The notes under the pieces were generated by a model that had not been told where the DNA came from, made no database searches, and was given only the letters and a program-made list of their open reading frames with translations. A stretch of 54,148 nucleotides of DNA from Deltaproteobacteria bacterium (GTDB lineage Bacteria; Desulfobacterota; Syntrophia; Syntrophales; UBA5619), in NCBI GenBank assembly GCA_026388365.1, contig JAPLJW010000337.1, positions 1 through 54,148 of the forward strand, read 5' to 3'. The stretch's first letter is position 1. Every line of letters begins with the position of its first letter. Positions 53,098 through 54,148 of this stretch are shown in pieces. The position numbers were made by a program, and so were the translations under genes.

Positions 53098-53919
53098 TTA
53101 GGAGCCTTTTTGGGCGATCGACCGAATCTGATCGTACCGCTGATTGAAATCCGGATCATCCCGGTCCACCAGTTTTCCGACGGCGAAATAGCCCTCCTTT
53201 TCGGGCGTCTTCCGGCGGTTGAACTCCTCGACGGGAAGCCCTTTGTCCCTGAGCCAATGGAGCATGTCGGCCGCTGTTTTCATATCGTTGTGGCGACCGT
53301 AATTCGTCGGACAGGGGCTGTAAACTTCCACCACGGAGAACCCCTTCTTGCCCAGGGCTTCCTTGATGTTGGTCTTCATCTCCCAGACGTGATAAGGCGT
53401 CGCCCGGGCCACGTAATTCGCCCCTGCGACCTCCGCGAGCGCGCAGATATTGATTCCTCTCTCGGGGTTTCCGTAAACGCTGGTCTGGGTGAACATGCCG
53501 CCCGGGGTTGTCCCGGAAAACTGGCCTCCCGTCATTCCGAAATTGAAGTTGTTGATGATGATGGCGGTGAGGTCCATGTTTCTTCTGGCCGCATGCAGGA
53601 AGTGATTTCCGCCGATGGTGACGCTGTCGCCGTCTCCCATCAGGACCACCACGTGCAACCGGGGATTGAAGGCCTTGATTCCCGTGGCATACGCCAGCGC
53701 GCGACCGTGCGTCGTATGCAGGGCATTGGTCACCAGGTAGTCGTCCGCCTTCCCCGTGCAACCGATCCCCGTTACAACCACGGTATCTTCGCGTTCATAC
53801 CCCAGTTCCTCGAAGGATCTCAATAATGCGCCCAGCATCACGCCCACGCCGCATCCGGGACACCACATGTGCGGCAGGACCCCGTTTTTCAGATATTTCA
53901 TGCCTGTTGCGTGTGACAT
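53098..53919 (-). CDS. korB: 2-oxoacid:ferredoxin oxidoreductase beta subunit (TPP-binding)
   Basis: 273 residues. The thiamin-diphosphate motif is clear: VVLMGDGDSVTIGGNHFLHAARRNMDLTAIIINN. MWCPGCGVGVMLGALLR and GIGCTGKADDYL mark the N-terminal part, and GMTGGQFSGTTPGG follows the TPP motif. It is the catalytic partner of KorA. AGGGGG precedes the ATG. Confidence 0.93.
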   Translation of the reverse strand: MSHATGMKYLKNGVLPHMWCPGCGVGVMLGALLRSFEELGYEREDTVVVTGIGCTGKADDYLVTNALHTTHGRALAYATGIKAFNPRLHVVVLMGDGDSVTIGGNHFLHAARRNMDLTAIIINNFNFGMTGGQFSGTTPGGMFTQTSVYGNPERGINICALAEVAGANYVARATPYHVWEMKTNIKEALGKKGFSVVEVYSPCPTNYGRHNDMKTAADMLHWLRDKGLPVEEFNRRKTPEKEGYFAVGKLVDRDDPDFNQRYDQIRSIAQKGS

Positions 53920-53951
53920 AGTAACCCCCTATTCTATGGCAGGTTGATCGT

Positions 53952-54148
53952 TTATCCGATGACCTTCAGGATATCCTGCGGCGTGATGATCTGGCCGTGG
54001 AAGCTGTTGACCTTCCGGAGATCCGCCCCGGATCCCAGGACCTTCCGGACCTCGCCGGCGATCTGACCGCTGTAATTCATCTCCGTTACGACAACCGTTT
54101 TGGCCCTCTGACCGAGCAGTGCCACTTCCTTGTCGGCGAAGGGCCAGA
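53952..54148 (-). CDS. korA: 2-oxoacid:ferredoxin oxidoreductase alpha subunit, C-terminal part only
   Basis: The minus-strand frame entering from the right edge reads WPFADKEVALLGQRAKTVVV, then TEMNYSGQIAGEVRKVLG and ends ITPQDILKVIG at a stop at 53952. The pattern of a VVVTEMN-GQ-EV segment near the C-terminus is that of alpha subunits. It lies 32 bases before the korB start, completing a korA-korB-korC order. The start lies outside the window. Confidence 0.88.
   Translation of the reverse strand, partial: WPFADKEVALLGQRAKTVVVTEMNYSGQIAGEVRKVLGSGADLRKVNSFHGQIITPQDILKVIG

Noticed and set aside
1..54148. CRISPR arrays, tRNA or rRNA genes, phage structural genes, toxin-antitoxin pairs.
   Set aside because: None seen: no regularly spaced repeats, no tRNA-like cloverleaf, no integrase beside the island borders.

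Overview
The window looks like a chromosome segment from a strictly anaerobic, probably syntrophic or sulfate-reducing-type deltaproteobacterium (Syntrophales-like). The basis is a non-decarboxylating-type glutaryl-CoA dehydrogenase next to a glutaconyl-CoA decarboxylase carboxyltransferase, a tungsten-type aldehyde:ferredoxin oxidoreductase, a 2-oxoacid:ferredoxin oxidoreductase, a class I hybrid cluster protein, and sigma-54 control. No rRNA or tRNA gene was seen. Taxonomy is an inference from gene content.

Layout. (1) 1-7504, visibly G+C-rich, minus strand: hcp (cut by the window edge) with an FNR/HcpR-like box, glk, a trmH-family gene broken by a 37-bp tandem duplication, cutA, then gcdA and gdh. 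(2) About 7565-49150, lower G+C, an accessory catabolic island. Its left arm (minus strand) is aor, a MoaD-like gene and a CaiB-family CoA-transferase, reading toward gdh and gcdA. A sigma-54 activator (11294-13027) sits between this arm and a long plus-strand arm. The plus arm holds a class III aminotransferase, an acetamidase/formamidase-like protein, M20 amidohydrolases, a TRAP transporter, three YtcJ-like amidohydrolases, a RidA-like protein, two paralogous polyamine-type ABC transporter cassettes, an M24 peptidase, a methylmalonate-semialdehyde-dehydrogenase-like gene, a three-subunit molybdenum hydroxylase and an MFS carrier. Insertion-sequence debris (IS4, IS3, IS200/IS605 and another DDE type) and gene remnants punctuate 38-44 kb. 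(3) About 49200-54148, G+C-rich again, minus strand: an internally deleted second copy of the gdh-gcdA locus, an enolase-superfamily enzyme, a GltD-like flavoprotein with ferredoxin domains, and korC, korB and the tail of korA.

How the genes may work together. Near-identical sigma-54 promoters (TGGTAT-N5-TTGCT) lie on both sides of the activator, one firing left into aor and one right into the aminotransferase. Read together, aminotransferase, aor/moaD, CaiB-type CoA-transferase, gdh and gcdA spell a complete hypothetical route: 5-aminovalerate to glutarate semialdehyde, glutarate, glutaryl-CoA, glutaconyl-CoA and crotonyl-CoA. In it a tungsten enzyme would replace the usual NAD(P)-dependent semialdehyde dehydrogenase. 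The hydrolases and transporters to the right would supply amide-bound or cyclic precursors. This pathway is an inference from family membership and gene order; no substrate can be read from the sequence.

The most notable structural observation is that the island is bracketed by direct repeats of the gcdA-gdh locus: an intact copy at 4.4-7.5 kb and a collapsed copy at 49.2-49.5 kb.
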